From NCBI RefSeq assembly GCF_030758455.1, contig NZ_CP132353.1, forward strand, positions 4,154,001-4,218,000: a stretch of DNA of 64,000 bases, given 5' to 3'. A model generated the notes under the pieces. It searched no databases. It had not been told where the DNA came from and saw nothing but the letters and a program-made list of their open reading frames with translations. The DNA is from Erwinia pyri. GTDB taxonomy: Bacteria > Pseudomonadota > Gammaproteobacteria > Enterobacterales > Enterobacteriaceae. Below are positions 1-9,424 of this stretch, piece by piece (positions within the stretch are counted from its first letter, which is position 1; each line of letters starts with the position of its first letter). The position numbers and the translations under genes are program-made.

Positions 1-1
1 G

Positions 2-1147
2 CAAAACTTTGCGGTGCTGGCCGTGATGCTGACCGCGTTTGGCCTCTCCAACGCGCTGGCGGATGAGTCGGGGCTGCTGACGGTGACGGTGATGGGTATC
101 TGGCTGGCCAATATGCGCGAAGTCGATCTCAGCGAAATTATCGCCTTTAAGGAGGAGCTTTCAGCACTGCTGATTTCCGGCCTGTTTATTATCCTGGCGG
201 CGAGGCTGGATCTGGCTGCGCTGCTGGCGATGGGCTGGCCTCTGGTGGGGCTGCTGCTGATTGTGCAGTTTGTCGCCCGTCCTTTATGCATTGCGCTCTC
301 CACCTGGGGCTCGTCACTGCCGCTGCGCGACAGGCTGATGCTGAGCTGGATCTCCCCTCGCGGTATTGTTGCCGCAGCGGTCAGCTCGCTGTTTGCCCTG
401 ACGCTGGAAAAAACCGGTTTTGCCGGCGCGGATAAGCTGGTAACGGTGGTATTTGCGGTGATTATCGGCACCGTGGTACTGCAAAGCCTTACCAGCTCGG
501 TGCTGGCGCGAATGCTGAAGGTGCAGCAGCGTGAGCCGCGTGGCGTGCTGATTATCGGCGCAAACAGCGTGGCGCGTACGCTGGCGGCTTCGCTGCAAAA
601 GCTGGATATTCCGGTACTGGTGACGGACAGCAGCTGGGAATATTACCGGCTGGCGCGCATGGAAGGGATCCCCGCCTATTATGGCAATGCCTGGTCAGAA
701 CACGCAGAGAACTTCCTCGATCTGAGCGAAACGGCTCAGGTGCTTGCACTGTCGCCCAATCGCCATCAGAATGCGCTCGCGGTCTACCACTTCAGCCATA
801 TGTTTGGTGAAAAAAACGTGGCGGCTATCCGTTCCGGTGCCGCGCTGCGCGTGAAGCGCGACAGCGAAAGCCCGCGTTTTCGTCGTCATGAGGTGCTGTT
901 CGGTCAGCAGCAGACCTATGCCCAGCTCAGCAGCCTGCTGGCGAAAGGGGCCACCATTAAGGCTACCCGACTTAACGAAAACTTTGGCTGGCTGGAGTAT
1001 CTGGAAAAAAACCAGGGGGTGATCCCGTTGTTTGTGCAAAACGAAGCGGGCGCATTGAGCGCGGTACGGGGCGAAGAGACGCCTGCCCTGCCCTGCACGC
1101 TGATTGCGCTGGTGCAAAATGAAAATTCCTCAGACGGCAGAGATTGA
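2..1147 (+). CDS. Na+/H+ antiporter (CPA1 type) with C-terminal nucleotide-binding-like domain, 5' end missing
   Basis: The reading frame is open from the first bases of the window, so the start lies upstream and only the last ~381 codons are present. The first ~165 residues are strongly hydrophobic transmembrane segments containing the SWISPRGIVAAAVSSL stretch typical of the cation/proton antiporter core. A soluble tail follows, starting with GVLIIGANSVARTLAASL, a Rossmann/TrkA-N-like nucleotide-binding fold seen on many NhaP/Kef-like carriers. The family exchanges Na+ or K+ for protons across the inner membrane. The ion and the exact subfamily cannot be read from this fragment. The stop is followed directly by the lysC leader. 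Confidence 0.8.
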   Translation, partial: QNFAVLAVMLTAFGLSNALADESGLLTVTVMGIWLANMREVDLSEIIAFKEELSALLISGLFIILAARLDLAALLAMGWPLVGLLLIVQFVARPLCIALSTWGSSLPLRDRLMLSWISPRGIVAAAVSSLFALTLEKTGFAGADKLVTVVFAVIIGTVVLQSLTSSVLARMLKVQQREPRGVLIIGANSVARTLAASLQKLDIPVLVTDSSWEYYRLARMEGIPAYYGNAWSEHAENFLDLSETAQVLALSPNRHQNALAVYHFSHMFGEKNVAAIRSGAALRVKRDSESPRFRRHEVLFGQQQTYAQLSSLLAKGATIKATRLNENFGWLEYLEKNQGVIPLFVQNEAGALSAVRGEETPALPCTLIALVQNENSSDGRD

Positions 1148-1199
1148 CAGCGGCAGCAGAAAACGCTATTTGTAGCCCGCTAGTTGCGCATCTGATGCG

Positions 1200-1445
1200 C
1201 AAGCCAGAAGAGGCGCGTCGCCCAGGCAGTGTGTTGGAGGAGCCGAATCCACAGAAAACACATCAGGGGGAGCGACGCCGAGGTACAATCCACGCGGCGT
1301 GGGGCGTATCGACCGCAGGGGCTGAATCCTCTGGGTTGTCACCAGGATCGTGCGACAAAAACGGTCCGCACCTGATTACGGGTCCTGCAGCCTAAGCCGC
1401 TGCCGCACCCGTAACGGGTAGACAAGGTGGGGCGCTTCTGGGTGA
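1200..1445 (+). ncRNA. Lysine riboswitch (lysC leader)
   Basis: The leader carries the conserved lysine-aptamer blocks: AGAAGAGGCGCG near 1206-1217, GTTGGAGGAGCC near 1233-1244, GGGGCTGAATCC near 1318-1329, GGGTTGTCACCAG near 1333-1345, and a closing strand CTTCTGGGTGA near 1435-1445 that pairs with CCAGAAG at 1204-1210. It closely resembles the E. coli lysC leader. Bound lysine is expected to shut down lysC expression. The remaining bases to 1532 form the expression platform; the segment CGCTCTTCCCTTGTGCCA and the Shine-Dalgarno CACGAGG are also found in the E. coli leader. In E. coli, control is at translation initiation and mRNA decay. Confidence 0.93.
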
Positions 1446-1532
1446 CTCGTAGTAATCCCCTTTTCTACGTCTACCCCGTTTTCGCTCTTCCCTTGTGCCA
1501 GGAATTTAATCAGACACGAGGTATGTCAACAC

Positions 1533-2885
1533 ATGTCCCAATCTTTGATCGTGGCCAAATTTGGCGGCACCAGCGTTGCCGATTTTACAGCCATGAACCG
1601 CAGCGCCGATGTGGTACTGGCCAATCCCCATACCCGTCTGGTGGTTCTTTCTGCCTCTGCGGGCGTGACTAACCTGCTGGTGTCGCTGTCTGAAGGTCAG
1701 GAGCAGGAGCAACGGGCTTATCAGCTCGATGAGATCCGCCGCATCCAGTACGCCATTGTTGATGAACTGGCCCAGCCTGAGGTGATCCGCGAGGAAGTGG
1801 ATCGCGTGCTGGAAAACATCACCATGCTTTCCGAGGCCGCCGCGCTGGCGACCTCTACCGCCCTGACCGACGAACTGGTCAGCCACGGCGAGCTGCTCTC
1901 CTCCCTGCTTTTCGTGGAAATTCTGCGTCAGCGTCAGGTGCAGGCTGAGTGGTTTGACGTGCGTAAAGTGATGCGCACCAACGACCGCTTTGGCCGCGCC
2001 GAGCCCGATGTGGCTCTGCTGGCGGAGCTGGCTCAGGCTCAGCTCGCCCCGCGCCTGGCGCAGGCGCTGGTGGTGACGCAAGGCTTTATCGGTAGCGAGG
2101 CCAAAGGGCGTACCACCACTCTAGGCCGTGGCGGCAGCGATTACACTGCTGCCCTGCTGGGCGAGGCGCTGCACGCCAGCCGCATCGATATCTGGACGGA
2201 CGTGCCCGGCATCTACACCACCGATCCACGCGTGGTGCCCGCGGCGAAACGCATCGATGAGATCACGTTCGAAGAAGCCGCCGAAATGGCCACCTTTGGT
2301 GCAAAAGTCCTGCATCCTGCCACGCTGCTGCCCGCCGTTCGCAGTGATATTCCGGTCTTCGTCGGCTCCAGCAAAGATCCCGCTGCTGGCGGCACCCGCG
2401 TCTGTAATCAGACGCAAAACCCGCCGCTGTTCCGCGCGCTGGCTCTGCGCCGCAAGCAGACGCTGCTGACGCTGCACAGCCTGACCATGCTGCATACGCA
2501 CGGTTTTCTGGCGGAGTTGTTCAACATTCTGGCGCGCCATAGTATCTCGGTCGATTTGATCACCACCTCTGAAGTGAGCGTGGCGCTGACGCTGGATACC
2601 ACCGGCTCCACGTCAAACGGCGCCAGCCTGCTGACGCAGGCGCTGCTCACCGAGCTTTCTTCACTCTGCCGCGTAGAAGTGGAAGAGAATCTGGCGCTGA
2701 TCGCGATTATCGGCAATAAGCTCTCCCAGGCTTGTGGCGTGGGCAAAGAGGTGTTCGGCGTGCTGGATCCGTTCAATCTGCGCCTGATTTGCTACGGCGC
2801 CAGTAGCTATAACCTCTGCTTCCTGGTGCCGGGCAATGACGCCGAGCAGGTAGTACAGACGCTGCACCGCAATCTGTTCGAATAA
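1533..2885 (+). CDS. lysC: Lysine-sensitive aspartate kinase III
   Basis: Phosphorylates L-aspartate with ATP, the first step of the lysine, threonine and methionine pathway. The 450-residue protein has the kinase signature KFGGTS at residues 9-14, the aspartokinase block TTLGRGGSDYTAALL in mid-protein, and C-terminal ACT domains that bind lysine. Length matches E. coli LysC (449). The ATG at 1533 is preceded by CACGAGG; an ATG at 1523 is in another frame. The gene is monocistronic: a lysine riboswitch lies upstream and an intrinsic terminator follows. Assignment is secure from the riboswitch and sequence together. Confidence 0.97.
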   Translation: MSQSLIVAKFGGTSVADFTAMNRSADVVLANPHTRLVVLSASAGVTNLLVSLSEGQEQEQRAYQLDEIRRIQYAIVDELAQPEVIREEVDRVLENITMLSEAAALATSTALTDELVSHGELLSSLLFVEILRQRQVQAEWFDVRKVMRTNDRFGRAEPDVALLAELAQAQLAPRLAQALVVTQGFIGSEAKGRTTTLGRGGSDYTAALLGEALHASRIDIWTDVPGIYTTDPRVVPAAKRIDEITFEEAAEMATFGAKVLHPATLLPAVRSDIPVFVGSSKDPAAGGTRVCNQTQNPPLFRALALRRKQTLLTLHSLTMLHTHGFLAELFNILARHSISVDLITTSEVSVALTLDTTGSTSNGASLLTQALLTELSSLCRVEVEENLALIAIIGNKLSQACGVGKEVFGVLDPFNLRLICYGASSYNLCFLVPGNDAEQVVQTLHRNLFE

Positions 2886-2911
2886 TCCTCTGCAAACACT
2901 GCCGTAAAAAG

Positions 2912-2936
2912 AACCGGGCCTGGCCCGGTTTTTTTA
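2912..2936 (+). terminator. Intrinsic terminator of lysC
   Basis: The arms AACCGGGCC and GGCCCGGTT form a GC-rich hairpin directly followed by a T tract, 27 bases after the lysC stop. Confidence 0.9.
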
Positions 2937-3131
2937 TTTTCTGCTCCCGGCCAGAGCCGCATTTTTAAAATATTCCGCTTTAAGATAGGAATTTTCTGCA
3001 ATATTGACGCTATCTGCAGCGAAAACCTGTGTTCAGATCAATATAAATTGCAAAAAAAAGTGCATGGCTTGAATTATTCCGTTCCGTAACGATAATCCCG
3101 ATCCTTATCAATAAGAAGAGTAGGGGTTTTC

Positions 3132-3824
3132 ATGCGCAAGTTTATGGCCGAGTTTTTCGGCACTTTTGTTCTGGTTTTCGGGGGATGTGGCAGTGCAGTG
3201 CTGGCGGCAGGGTTCCCGGCGCTGGGGATTGGGTTTGCCGGCGTTGCGCTGGCTTTTGGCTTAACCGTGCTGACAATGGCTTATGCCGTGGGGCACATCT
3301 CCGGCGGCCATTTTAACCCGGCGGTCACGCTGGGGCTCTGGGCTGGCGGGCGCTTTCCTGCCTCGCAGATAGTGACCTATATTGTGGCCCAACTGCTCGG
3401 CGGCATCGCCGCTGCCGCCGTGCTGTATGTTATCGCCAGTGGGCAGAGCAGCTTTGATGCGGCGGCCAGCGGTTTCGCCGCCAATGGCTTCGGTGAGCAT
3501 TCACCCGGCGGCTTCTCACTGCTCTCCGGCATGGTGAGTGAAGGGGTACTTACCGCTCTCTTCCTGATCGTTATTCACGGGGCGACGGATAAGCGTGCTC
3601 CCGCTGGCTTTGCGCCGATCGCCATCGGTCTGGCGCTGACCCTGATCCATCTGATCAGCATTCCGGTTACCAATACTTCCGTTAACCCGGCCAGAAGTAC
3701 CGCCGTGGCTATTTTCCAGGGCGGCTGGGCTATGGGGCAGCTGTGGATGTTCTGGCTGATGCCGGTTATTGGCGGCATCGTTGGTGGTCTCCTCTACCGT
3801 TACCTGCTGGCGCATAAAGAGTAA
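3132..3824 (+). CDS. aqpZ: Aquaporin Z
   Basis: Inner-membrane water channel of the MIP family, 230 residues (E. coli AqpZ 231). Both pore motifs are present: NPA at residues 62-64 (HFNPAVTLG) and NPA at 185-187 followed by the selectivity-filter arginine 188 (VNPARST). Six transmembrane helices are evident, and the narrow aromatic/arginine filter expected of a water rather than glycerol channel is consistent with AqpZ. Upstream, AAGAAGAG lies a suitable distance from the ATG. Its position between lysC and a panS-like gene differs from E. coli K-12, where aqpZ is elsewhere on the chromosome. Confidence 0.96.
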   Translation: MRKFMAEFFGTFVLVFGGCGSAVLAAGFPALGIGFAGVALAFGLTVLTMAYAVGHISGGHFNPAVTLGLWAGGRFPASQIVTYIVAQLLGGIAAAAVLYVIASGQSSFDAAASGFAANGFGEHSPGGFSLLSGMVSEGVLTALFLIVIHGATDKRAPAGFAPIAIGLALTLIHLISIPVTNTSVNPARSTAVAIFQGGWAMGQLWMFWLMPVIGGIVGGLLYRYLLAHKE

Positions 3825-3993
3825 CCCGTAACAGTCGTGGGCCAGCGCCTCTGGCCCACGCTTCCCCGCTTCCCCCGCCGTTATTTAATGCTATGATTCG
3901 GCGTTCACTTTTTCCTCGTTCCGGGAAACGTGATCTGTCTGATGGCAAAACCTGCAAAAAATAAACACAACCTCGAAAAAAGGAAGTCTGGCT

Positions 3994-4911
3994 ATGTTCG
4001 CCACCGTTACCCGGCTGTTCCCGTTATGGGCAGTTCTGCTCTCTGTTGCCGCCTACTACTCACCCACCACTTTTCTTGGCATCGGCCCCTGGGTCACTTA
4101 CCTGCTGATGCTGATTATGTTCGGGATGGGCGTCACGCTTAATATCAACGATTTCAAACGCGTGCTGACGCGTCCGGCGCCGGTCATTGCCGGTACCTTC
4201 CTGCATTATCTGGTGATGCCTCTGGCTGCATGGGGGCTGGCTAAGCTGTTTCATATGCCGCCCGATTTGTCGGCGGGTATGATCCTGGTGGGCAGCGTTG
4301 CCAGCGGAACTGCCTCTAACGTCATGATCTATCTGGCTAAGGGTGACGTTGCGCTCTCCGTGACTATCTCCTCGGTCTCTGCCCTGGTGGGCGTGTTTGC
4401 CACGCCGCTGCTGACCAAACTCTATGTGGATACCCATATTCAGGTGGATGTGGTGGGTATGCTGCTGAGCATTGTGAAGATCGTGGTGGTGCCTATCAGC
4501 ATTGGTTTGGTTATTCATCACACCATGAACAGCCTGGTCAGGCGCGTGGAGCCTTATCTGCCTGCGTTCTCTATGGTCTGTATTCTGCTGATCATCAGCG
4601 CGGTGGTGGCAGGTAGTCAGAGCTTTATCGGCTCGGTGGGTCTGATGGTGATTGTGGCGGTGATGCTGCATAACGCGATCGGGCTGTTGGGCGGTTACTG
4701 GGGCGGCAAACTGTTTGGCTTTGATGAGTCAACCTGCCGCACGCTGGCGCTGGAAGTGGGCATGCAGAACTCCGGTCTGGCGGCCACGCTTGGCAAGCTC
4801 TACTTCTCGCCGCTGGCGGCGTTGCCGGGCGCGCTCTTCTCTGTCTGGCACAACCTCTCTGGTTCGCTGCTGGCGGGCTACTGGTCAGGGAAACCGATCA
4901 AGAAAAAGTAA
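3994..4911 (+). CDS. panS: Bile acid:sodium symporter family transporter, PanS-like
   Basis: A 305-residue inner-membrane protein with nine or ten hydrophobic helices and the BASS-family blocks [19 protein letters not shown] and [13 protein letters not shown]. Close relatives in Salmonella (PanS) import ketopantoate, a pantothenate and coenzyme A precursor, by sodium symport. The start at 3994 has AGGA ten bases upstream. It stands alone: the preceding gap carries a hairpin after aqpZ and the following gene is convergent. Family assignment is firm. The PanS substrate is inferred from resemblance, and other BASS carriers move different organic anions. Confidence 0.8.
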   Translation: MFATVTRLFPLWAVLLSVAAYYSPTTFLGIGPWVTYLLMLIMFGMGVTLNINDFKRVLTRPAPVIAGTFLHYLVMPLAAWGLAKLFHMPPDLSAGMILVGSVASGTASNVMIYLAKGDVALSVTISSVSALVGVFATPLLTKLYVDTHIQVDVVGMLLSIVKIVVVPISIGLVIHHTMNSLVRRVEPYLPAFSMVCILLIISAVVAGSQSFIGSVGLMVIVAVMLHNAIGLLGGYWGGKLFGFDESTCRTLALEVGMQNSGLAATLGKLYFSPLAALPGALFSVWHNLSGSLLAGYWSGKPIKKK

Positions 4912-4920
4912 CGTCAGAAC

Positions 4921-4942
4921 GCGCAGGCGGGCACGCCTGCGC
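4921..4942 (+). terminator. Possible terminator hairpin after panS-like gene
   Basis: Perfect nine-base arms GCGCAGGCG and CGCCTGCGC around a GGCA loop lie just after the stop. The T tract is poor (CACTTTCC), so termination may be weak or Rho-assisted. Confidence 0.4.
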
Positions 4943-5043
4943 CACTTTCCCGGCGGGAGGTCTCTGACTGGAACGCCCATCCTGCCTGCGGTCAGTCGGT
5001 TTATTGCACAGGCAACTTGTTATCCTGCACGCCTCCCGCCCGT

Positions 5044-6669
5044 TTACTCCTCATCCCGCGTATCGTCAGGCTGTTCAAGCACGCTGTAGGCTACCGCGCA
5101 GAACAGTGAATTCAGACGCTTCATATCGCCCAGCAGCCCCAGATGCAGCGAGCTGGTTTCAATACTCTGCACGTTTTGCTGATGCAGGCGATCCACGTGC
5201 TTATGAGAGTAACGGCGGTTAGTGATGCGAAAGCGGTGTTTAGCCCGGCGCAGACGCTTGGCGCTGGTGATATCTCTGGATAAAAACACCGACAGGCCAA
5301 GACGCAGGTTTCCGGCCAGCTGCTCAATTAACGCGTCCAGCTCGCCCAGACCTTCTACAGAAAATGCCCGCCGCGCCGTCAGCGATTTATCGGCCACGTC
5401 GCCGCTCATCCTTTCCAGGATATCGCCAGCCATTTCCAGGTTGAGCGCCATTTCGATAATCTCCGCCCAGCGTCGGGAATCCTCTTCAGGCAGATCCTCT
5501 TTCGGCATCTGCGCCAGATAGAGCTTGATGGCGGTGTAGAGCACGTCAACGTCATCATCCAGCTTGCGGATCTCCCGCTCCTCCCGCAGCTCGCCATGCA
5601 CCACTTTACTGAAGGTAGCGAGCATCTGCTCCAGTACATCGCCCATGCGCAGCGTCTCTCTGGAGGCGTTAGCCAGCGCCAATGCCGGCGTGTCCAGCGC
5701 GCTTTTGTCCAGATGCCGGGGTTTCAGACGCAGCTCGGTCTCTTTTTCATCCCCGATGAGCCGCATACAGAGCCGGGCCATGGGATCGGCGAACGGCACC
5801 ATAATCAGACAGCGGATCAGGTTGTAGAAGACATGGAAAAAGATCACCAGCTCTTCATCGTTGACCGGCAACCTTTGCAGCTGATCGGCCAGCGGATCAA
5901 CAAGCGGCAGCACCATCAAAGAGCCGATAAATTTAAAGAGTAAGCTGCCCAGCGCCACCCGTTTGCCCGCAGCATTCGACGCGCTGTTATTCAGCATCGC
6001 CAGCAGTCCGCTGCCCAGATTGGCACCAATCACCAGGCATAACGCCACCTTAAACGAGATAACGCCGGTCGCCGTGAGCGTGGCGGTGATCAGTACCGCC
6101 GCCAGGCTTGAGTAGCTGATAATGGCAAAAACGGCACCGAGCAGCGCATCCAGCATCACATCGCCGGTGAGCGAGGAGAAGATCACCTTTACGCCCGACG
6201 CCTGGGTGATAGGCGTAGCCGCGGCCACAATCAGCTGCAGGGCCAGCAGGATCAGCCCCAGGCCGATACTGGCGCGGCCAAGCTGACCGGCCCGCGTTTG
6301 CTTCCGGCCAAGGAAAAACACCACGCCAAACAGGATAAAGAGCGGAGAGAGCCAGGAGAGATCGAACGTCAGGATCCGCGCCATGATCGCCGTGCCAACG
6401 TCTGCGCCAAGTATGATCACCAGCGCGGGCGTGAGGCCAACCAGCTCCTGGGCCACAAATGAGGTGACGAGCAGCGTGGTGGCGTTGCTGCTCTGAACCA
6501 GCGCGGTGACGCCAATGCCGGCCACAAACGCCATTGGTTTCTTTTCCACGCTCTTGCTGAGCACGCGACGTAAATCAGCGCCGTAAACGCGCATAATGCC
6601 GGTACGTACAATGTGGGTGCCCCAGACTAGCAGCGCGACGGCAGAGAGCAAATTAAGCAGGGTTAACAC
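5044..6669 (-). CDS. yjbB: Na/Pi cotransporter family protein YjbB
   Basis: Inner-membrane protein of 541 residues (E. coli YjbB 543). The N-terminal half carries the two NptA-type repeats with QSSNATT and the GANLGSGLLAML block; the C-terminal half is a soluble PhoU-like helical domain ending in an ETSSLHLGLLGDMKRLNSLF stretch. In E. coli it has been linked to phosphate export. I chose the GTG at 6669 over an upstream ATG (6723) because GGAGG sits nine bases before it and the protein then begins VLTLLNLLSAVALLVWGTH as in E. coli. In E. coli yjbB also lies near lysC. Confidence 0.93.
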   Translation of the reverse strand: MLTLLNLLSAVALLVWGTHIVRTGIMRVYGADLRRVLSKSVEKKPMAFVAGIGVTALVQSSNATTLLVTSFVAQELVGLTPALVIILGADVGTAIMARILTFDLSWLSPLFILFGVVFFLGRKQTRAGQLGRASIGLGLILLALQLIVAAATPITQASGVKVIFSSLTGDVMLDALLGAVFAIISYSSLAAVLITATLTATGVISFKVALCLVIGANLGSGLLAMLNNSASNAAGKRVALGSLLFKFIGSLMVLPLVDPLADQLQRLPVNDEELVIFFHVFYNLIRCLIMVPFADPMARLCMRLIGDEKETELRLKPRHLDKSALDTPALALANASRETLRMGDVLEQMLATFSKVVHGELREEREIRKLDDDVDVLYTAIKLYLAQMPKEDLPEEDSRRWAEIIEMALNLEMAGDILERMSGDVADKSLTARRAFSVEGLGELDALIEQLAGNLRLGLSVFLSRDITSAKRLRRAKHRFRITNRRYSHKHVDRLHQQNVQSIETSSLHLGLLGDMKRLNSLFCAVAYSVLEQPDDTRDEE

Positions 6670-6752
6670 CGATATCGACCTCCAACTTCTTAAACCTGAT
6701 ACGTCCAGAACGGGTGGCCCCATTCCGCTTACGCATTAAGTTTAGTCGGTTA

Positions 6753-6776
6753 GCTGAAAAAATCTTTTTAATCAGC
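6753..6776 (-). terminator. Probable terminator of the ABC transporter operon
   Basis: Read on the minus strand just after the ATPase stop, GCTGATTAAAAAG can pair imperfectly with the T-rich CTTTTT/TCAGC region, giving an AT-rich hairpin with a run of T. Weak but well placed. Confidence 0.4.
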
Positions 6777-6791
6777 GTGATATCCGTACCG

Positions 6792-7784
6792 TTATGCCAC
6801 TTCCCGCAGCGTGAGTTTGTCCAGATGCAGGCCCACCCGGTAACCCGCCGGATGCAGATCTTCCACAGAACGGTTAAGCACATCCACCATCAGCTCCACG
6901 TCGCGCGCCTTAACCCGGTAACGGATGACGTTGCCCAGCAGGCTGTGGCTGAGAATTTCAGCCGGGATGCCCTGTTCCGGTCCGCAGAAAGCTACCGATT
7001 CAGGACGAAGCGCCACCTGACTCCTGAAGGTATCGCCAGTGAGCCGCGAAGCCTGCTCGGCGCTCAGCAGGTTGTAATTGCCGATAAACCCGGCGGCGAA
7101 GAGGTCAACCGGCTGGGTATAGAGGGATTCAGCATTGCCATTTTGTACAATTTTTCCTTTGTTCATCAGCACGATGCGATCGGAGAGCGTCAGCGCCTCT
7201 TCCTGGTCGTGGGTAACAAACAGTGTGGTGAGATTCAGCTCTTTTTGAATGCGGCGGATCTGGTCGCGCAGATGGCGGCGAATACGGGCATCCAGCGCCG
7301 AGAGCGGCTCATCCAGTAACAGCAGGCGCGGCTGCGTCACCAGCGAACGGGCCAGCGCCACGCGCTGACACTGGCCGCCAGAAAGCTGATGGGGATAGCG
7401 CTTCGCATAGTCGTTCAGCTCCACCAGCTCCAGCACCTCCCCCACCCGACGCTGAATATCTGCAGCGGGCAGCTTCTGCATTTTCAGCCCAAAGGCCACG
7501 TTGCGCTCTACGGTCATATTTGGGAAGAGCGCATAGCTCTGAAACACCATGCCTATGGAGCGTTTCTGCGGGGTCAGCGGCACAATGTCCTGGCCCTGCA
7601 GCAGAATTTGCCCGCTGTCGACCGAGGTGAGGCCCGCCAGGCAGCGCAGCAGGGTGGATTTTCCGCAGCCGCTCGGCCCCAGCAGTGTGACAAATTCCCC
7701 TTCGCTGGCGGTAAAGTTAATCTCCTGAAAAATAGTGGTTGGGCCGTAACTTTTGTTGAGTTGGGTGACGCTTAAATAGCTCAT
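6792..7784 (-). CDS. ABC transporter ATP-binding protein (2-aminoethylphosphonate/spermidine/iron-type importer)
   Basis: A 330-residue ATPase that would energise the importer encoded by the four genes upstream of it in the same operon. Visible motifs are Walker A GPSGCGKST at 36-44, the Q-loop FQSYALFPN near 81-89, signature LSGGQ at 134-138, Walker B LLLLDEP at 154-160 and the switch histidine in FVTHDQEEAL. A C-terminal TOBE-like regulatory domain follows residue ~240, as in PotA/FbpC-type ATPases. Only two bases separate it from the upstream permease gene. The substrate cannot be read from the ATPase itself. Confidence 0.9.
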   Translation of the reverse strand: MSYLSVTQLNKSYGPTTIFQEINFTASEGEFVTLLGPSGCGKSTLLRCLAGLTSVDSGQILLQGQDIVPLTPQKRSIGMVFQSYALFPNMTVERNVAFGLKMQKLPAADIQRRVGEVLELVELNDYAKRYPHQLSGGQCQRVALARSLVTQPRLLLLDEPLSALDARIRRHLRDQIRRIQKELNLTTLFVTHDQEEALTLSDRIVLMNKGKIVQNGNAESLYTQPVDLFAAGFIGNYNLLSAEQASRLTGDTFRSQVALRPESVAFCGPEQGIPAEILSHSLLGNVIRYRVKARDVELMVDVLNRSVEDLHPAGYRVGLHLDKLTLREVA

Positions 7785-7786
7785 CT

Positions 7787-8572
7787 TTACTCTCGCTCGC
7801 GGTTCAGGGCATTTGCCAGCCAGGTCACCAGCAGGACAACGAAGAAATAGGAGATAACCAGTGCGCTGCTGAAGTGACCACTGGCATTGCGCACGTTATA
7901 GAGATAAACCTGCAGCGTTTCATAGCTGGTGCCCACCAGCATGTTAGCAAACACGAACTCACCGATGAGAAACGAGAACGAAAGCAGCACCGCAATCAGC
8001 GCGCCCTTGCGCAGGTTTGGCAGCACCACCAGCAGGGCCGCCTGCCAGGTGCTGGCCCCCAGCAGATGCGCGGCATCAATCAGCTCGCGCATGTTGATCG
8101 CCTGCATATTGTTGGCGATGGCGCGGTAGATAAATGGCAGCGCGATGGTGAAGTAGCAGCCAATCAGGATCCACGGCGTGCCGGTCAGCATCAACGGCGG
8201 CTCTGAATAGAGCTGCAGTAACCCTACGGAAGAGACCACTGGCGGCACGGCAAAGGGCATCAGGATCAGCACGTTCATCACCGCATCGAGTCTGGGAAAG
8301 TAGTATGCGATCACAAACATTGTTGGCAGCACCAGCATCAGCGAGAACAAGAGCGCGCCAAAGCAGATCAGCAGCGAGTGCCACAGCGCCACCAGGAAGC
8401 GCGGATCGCTCCAGAGCTGCAGAAACCATTTCAGGGTAAAGCCATCAGGTAAAATGGTGGCGCCCCAGCCGGTGGCCAGCGCATAGAGCAGCGTGGCGAC
8501 CAGCGGCAGCGCAAGGATCAAAAAGACCAGCCAGACAATCACCCGATGATAGATAAATTCCGTTCGCGACAT
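7787..8572 (-). CDS. ABC transporter permease (second membrane subunit)
   Basis: A 261-residue inner-membrane permease with about six hydrophobic helices. The cytoplasmic coupling loop EAA-like motif is visible as ELIDAAHLLGASTWQAALLV around residues 170-190. It follows the other permease by 12 bases and precedes the ATPase by 2, so it belongs to the same transcription unit. The family is the PotC/ThiP/PhnV-like permeases of spermidine, phosphonate and iron importers. Two separate permease genes suggest a heterodimeric channel. Confidence 0.88.
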   Translation of the reverse strand: MSRTEFIYHRVIVWLVFLILALPLVATLLYALATGWGATILPDGFTLKWFLQLWSDPRFLVALWHSLLICFGALLFSLMLVLPTMFVIAYYFPRLDAVMNVLILMPFAVPPVVSSVGLLQLYSEPPLMLTGTPWILIGCYFTIALPFIYRAIANNMQAINMRELIDAAHLLGASTWQAALLVVLPNLRKGALIAVLLSFSFLIGEFVFANMLVGTSYETLQVYLYNVRNASGHFSSALVISYFFVVLLVTWLANALNRERE

Positions 8573-8584
8573 TGAGCCTCTCCG

Positions 8585-9424
8585 TTAGCGCGCATTCTGA
8601 TAACTGCGGCGTACCAGCCACTGATGAACCACGGTAATCACCGACATCAGCACCACCAGCACCATCGCCAGCGCGCTGCCCATATGCGGATCCAGGGAGA
8701 TATCGCCCGAGACCAGCGCGGCAATACGCACCGGGATAACGTTGAAGTTCCCGGTCGTCAGCGCATAAATCGTGGCGTAAGCGCCCAGCGCATTCGCCAG
8801 CAGGATCACAAAGGTGCCCAGCAGCGCCGGAGTAAGAATGGGCAGACCGATATGCAGCCAGAAGCGGAACCGGCTGGCGCCGAGCAGGGCCGCTGACTCT
8901 GCCCACTCCTTCTTCACCCCGTCGAATGCCGGATAGAGCAGCAGCAGCCCCAGCGGGATCTGAAACCAGGTGTAGACCACAATCAGACCCTGCGTGGAGT
9001 AGAGCTTGAACCCTTCCATCAGGCCATATTTGCGCATCAGCAGCGTCAGGCAGCCATTCAGCCCCAGCAGGATCACAAAGGCGAACGCCAGCGGGACGCC
9101 AGCGAAGTTGCTGGTCATGTTGGTGAAGGACATAAAGAAGCGGTGCAGCTTCCCGCTGCCGAGCTGGTGCAGCGAATAGCCGCCCACCAGCGCAATAATC
9201 AGGCCATAAAAGCTCGACCAGAAGGAGATATCCAGCGAGAAGCGGATCGCCTGCTGGTAAAAGGTAGAGGTGAAGATATCGCTGTAGTTGCTCCATCCCC
9301 ACGCCTCATTCATCTCGCTGTAGAAGCTGTTGATGGCGATCCAGACCAGCGGCGCAATTTGAAAGGCGAGGTAGAAGAGCGCAAAAGGAAGCAGGCAAAG
9401 CAGCGCTATCCCCCTGCCTTTCAT
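8585..9424 (-). CDS. ABC transporter permease (first membrane subunit)
   Basis: A 279-residue inner-membrane permease starting with a membrane-spanning segment (RGIALLCLLPFALFYLAFQI) and carrying the coupling loop ESAALLGASRFRFWLHIGLP around residues 155-175. Its ATG overlaps the stop of the upstream hydrolase gene (ATGA), which implies coupled translation. It pairs with the next permease to form the channel. Related permeases are PotB/PhnU/FbpB types. Confidence 0.88.
   Translation of the reverse strand: MKGRGIALLCLLPFALFYLAFQIAPLVWIAINSFYSEMNEAWGWSNYSDIFTSTFYQQAIRFSLDISFWSSFYGLIIALVGGYSLHQLGSGKLHRFFMSFTNMTSNFAGVPLAFAFVILLGLNGCLTLLMRKYGLMEGFKLYSTQGLIVVYTWFQIPLGLLLLYPAFDGVKKEWAESAALLGASRFRFWLHIGLPILTPALLGTFVILLANALGAYATIYALTTGNFNVIPVRIAALVSGDISLDPHMGSALAMVLVVLMSVITVVHQWLVRRSYQNAR

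Noticed and set aside
3836..3860. Hairpin CGTGGGCCAG/CTGGCCCACG after aqpZ as an intrinsic terminator
   Set aside because: The arms are perfect, but the downstream bases are C-rich with no T tract, so I did not list it as a terminator.
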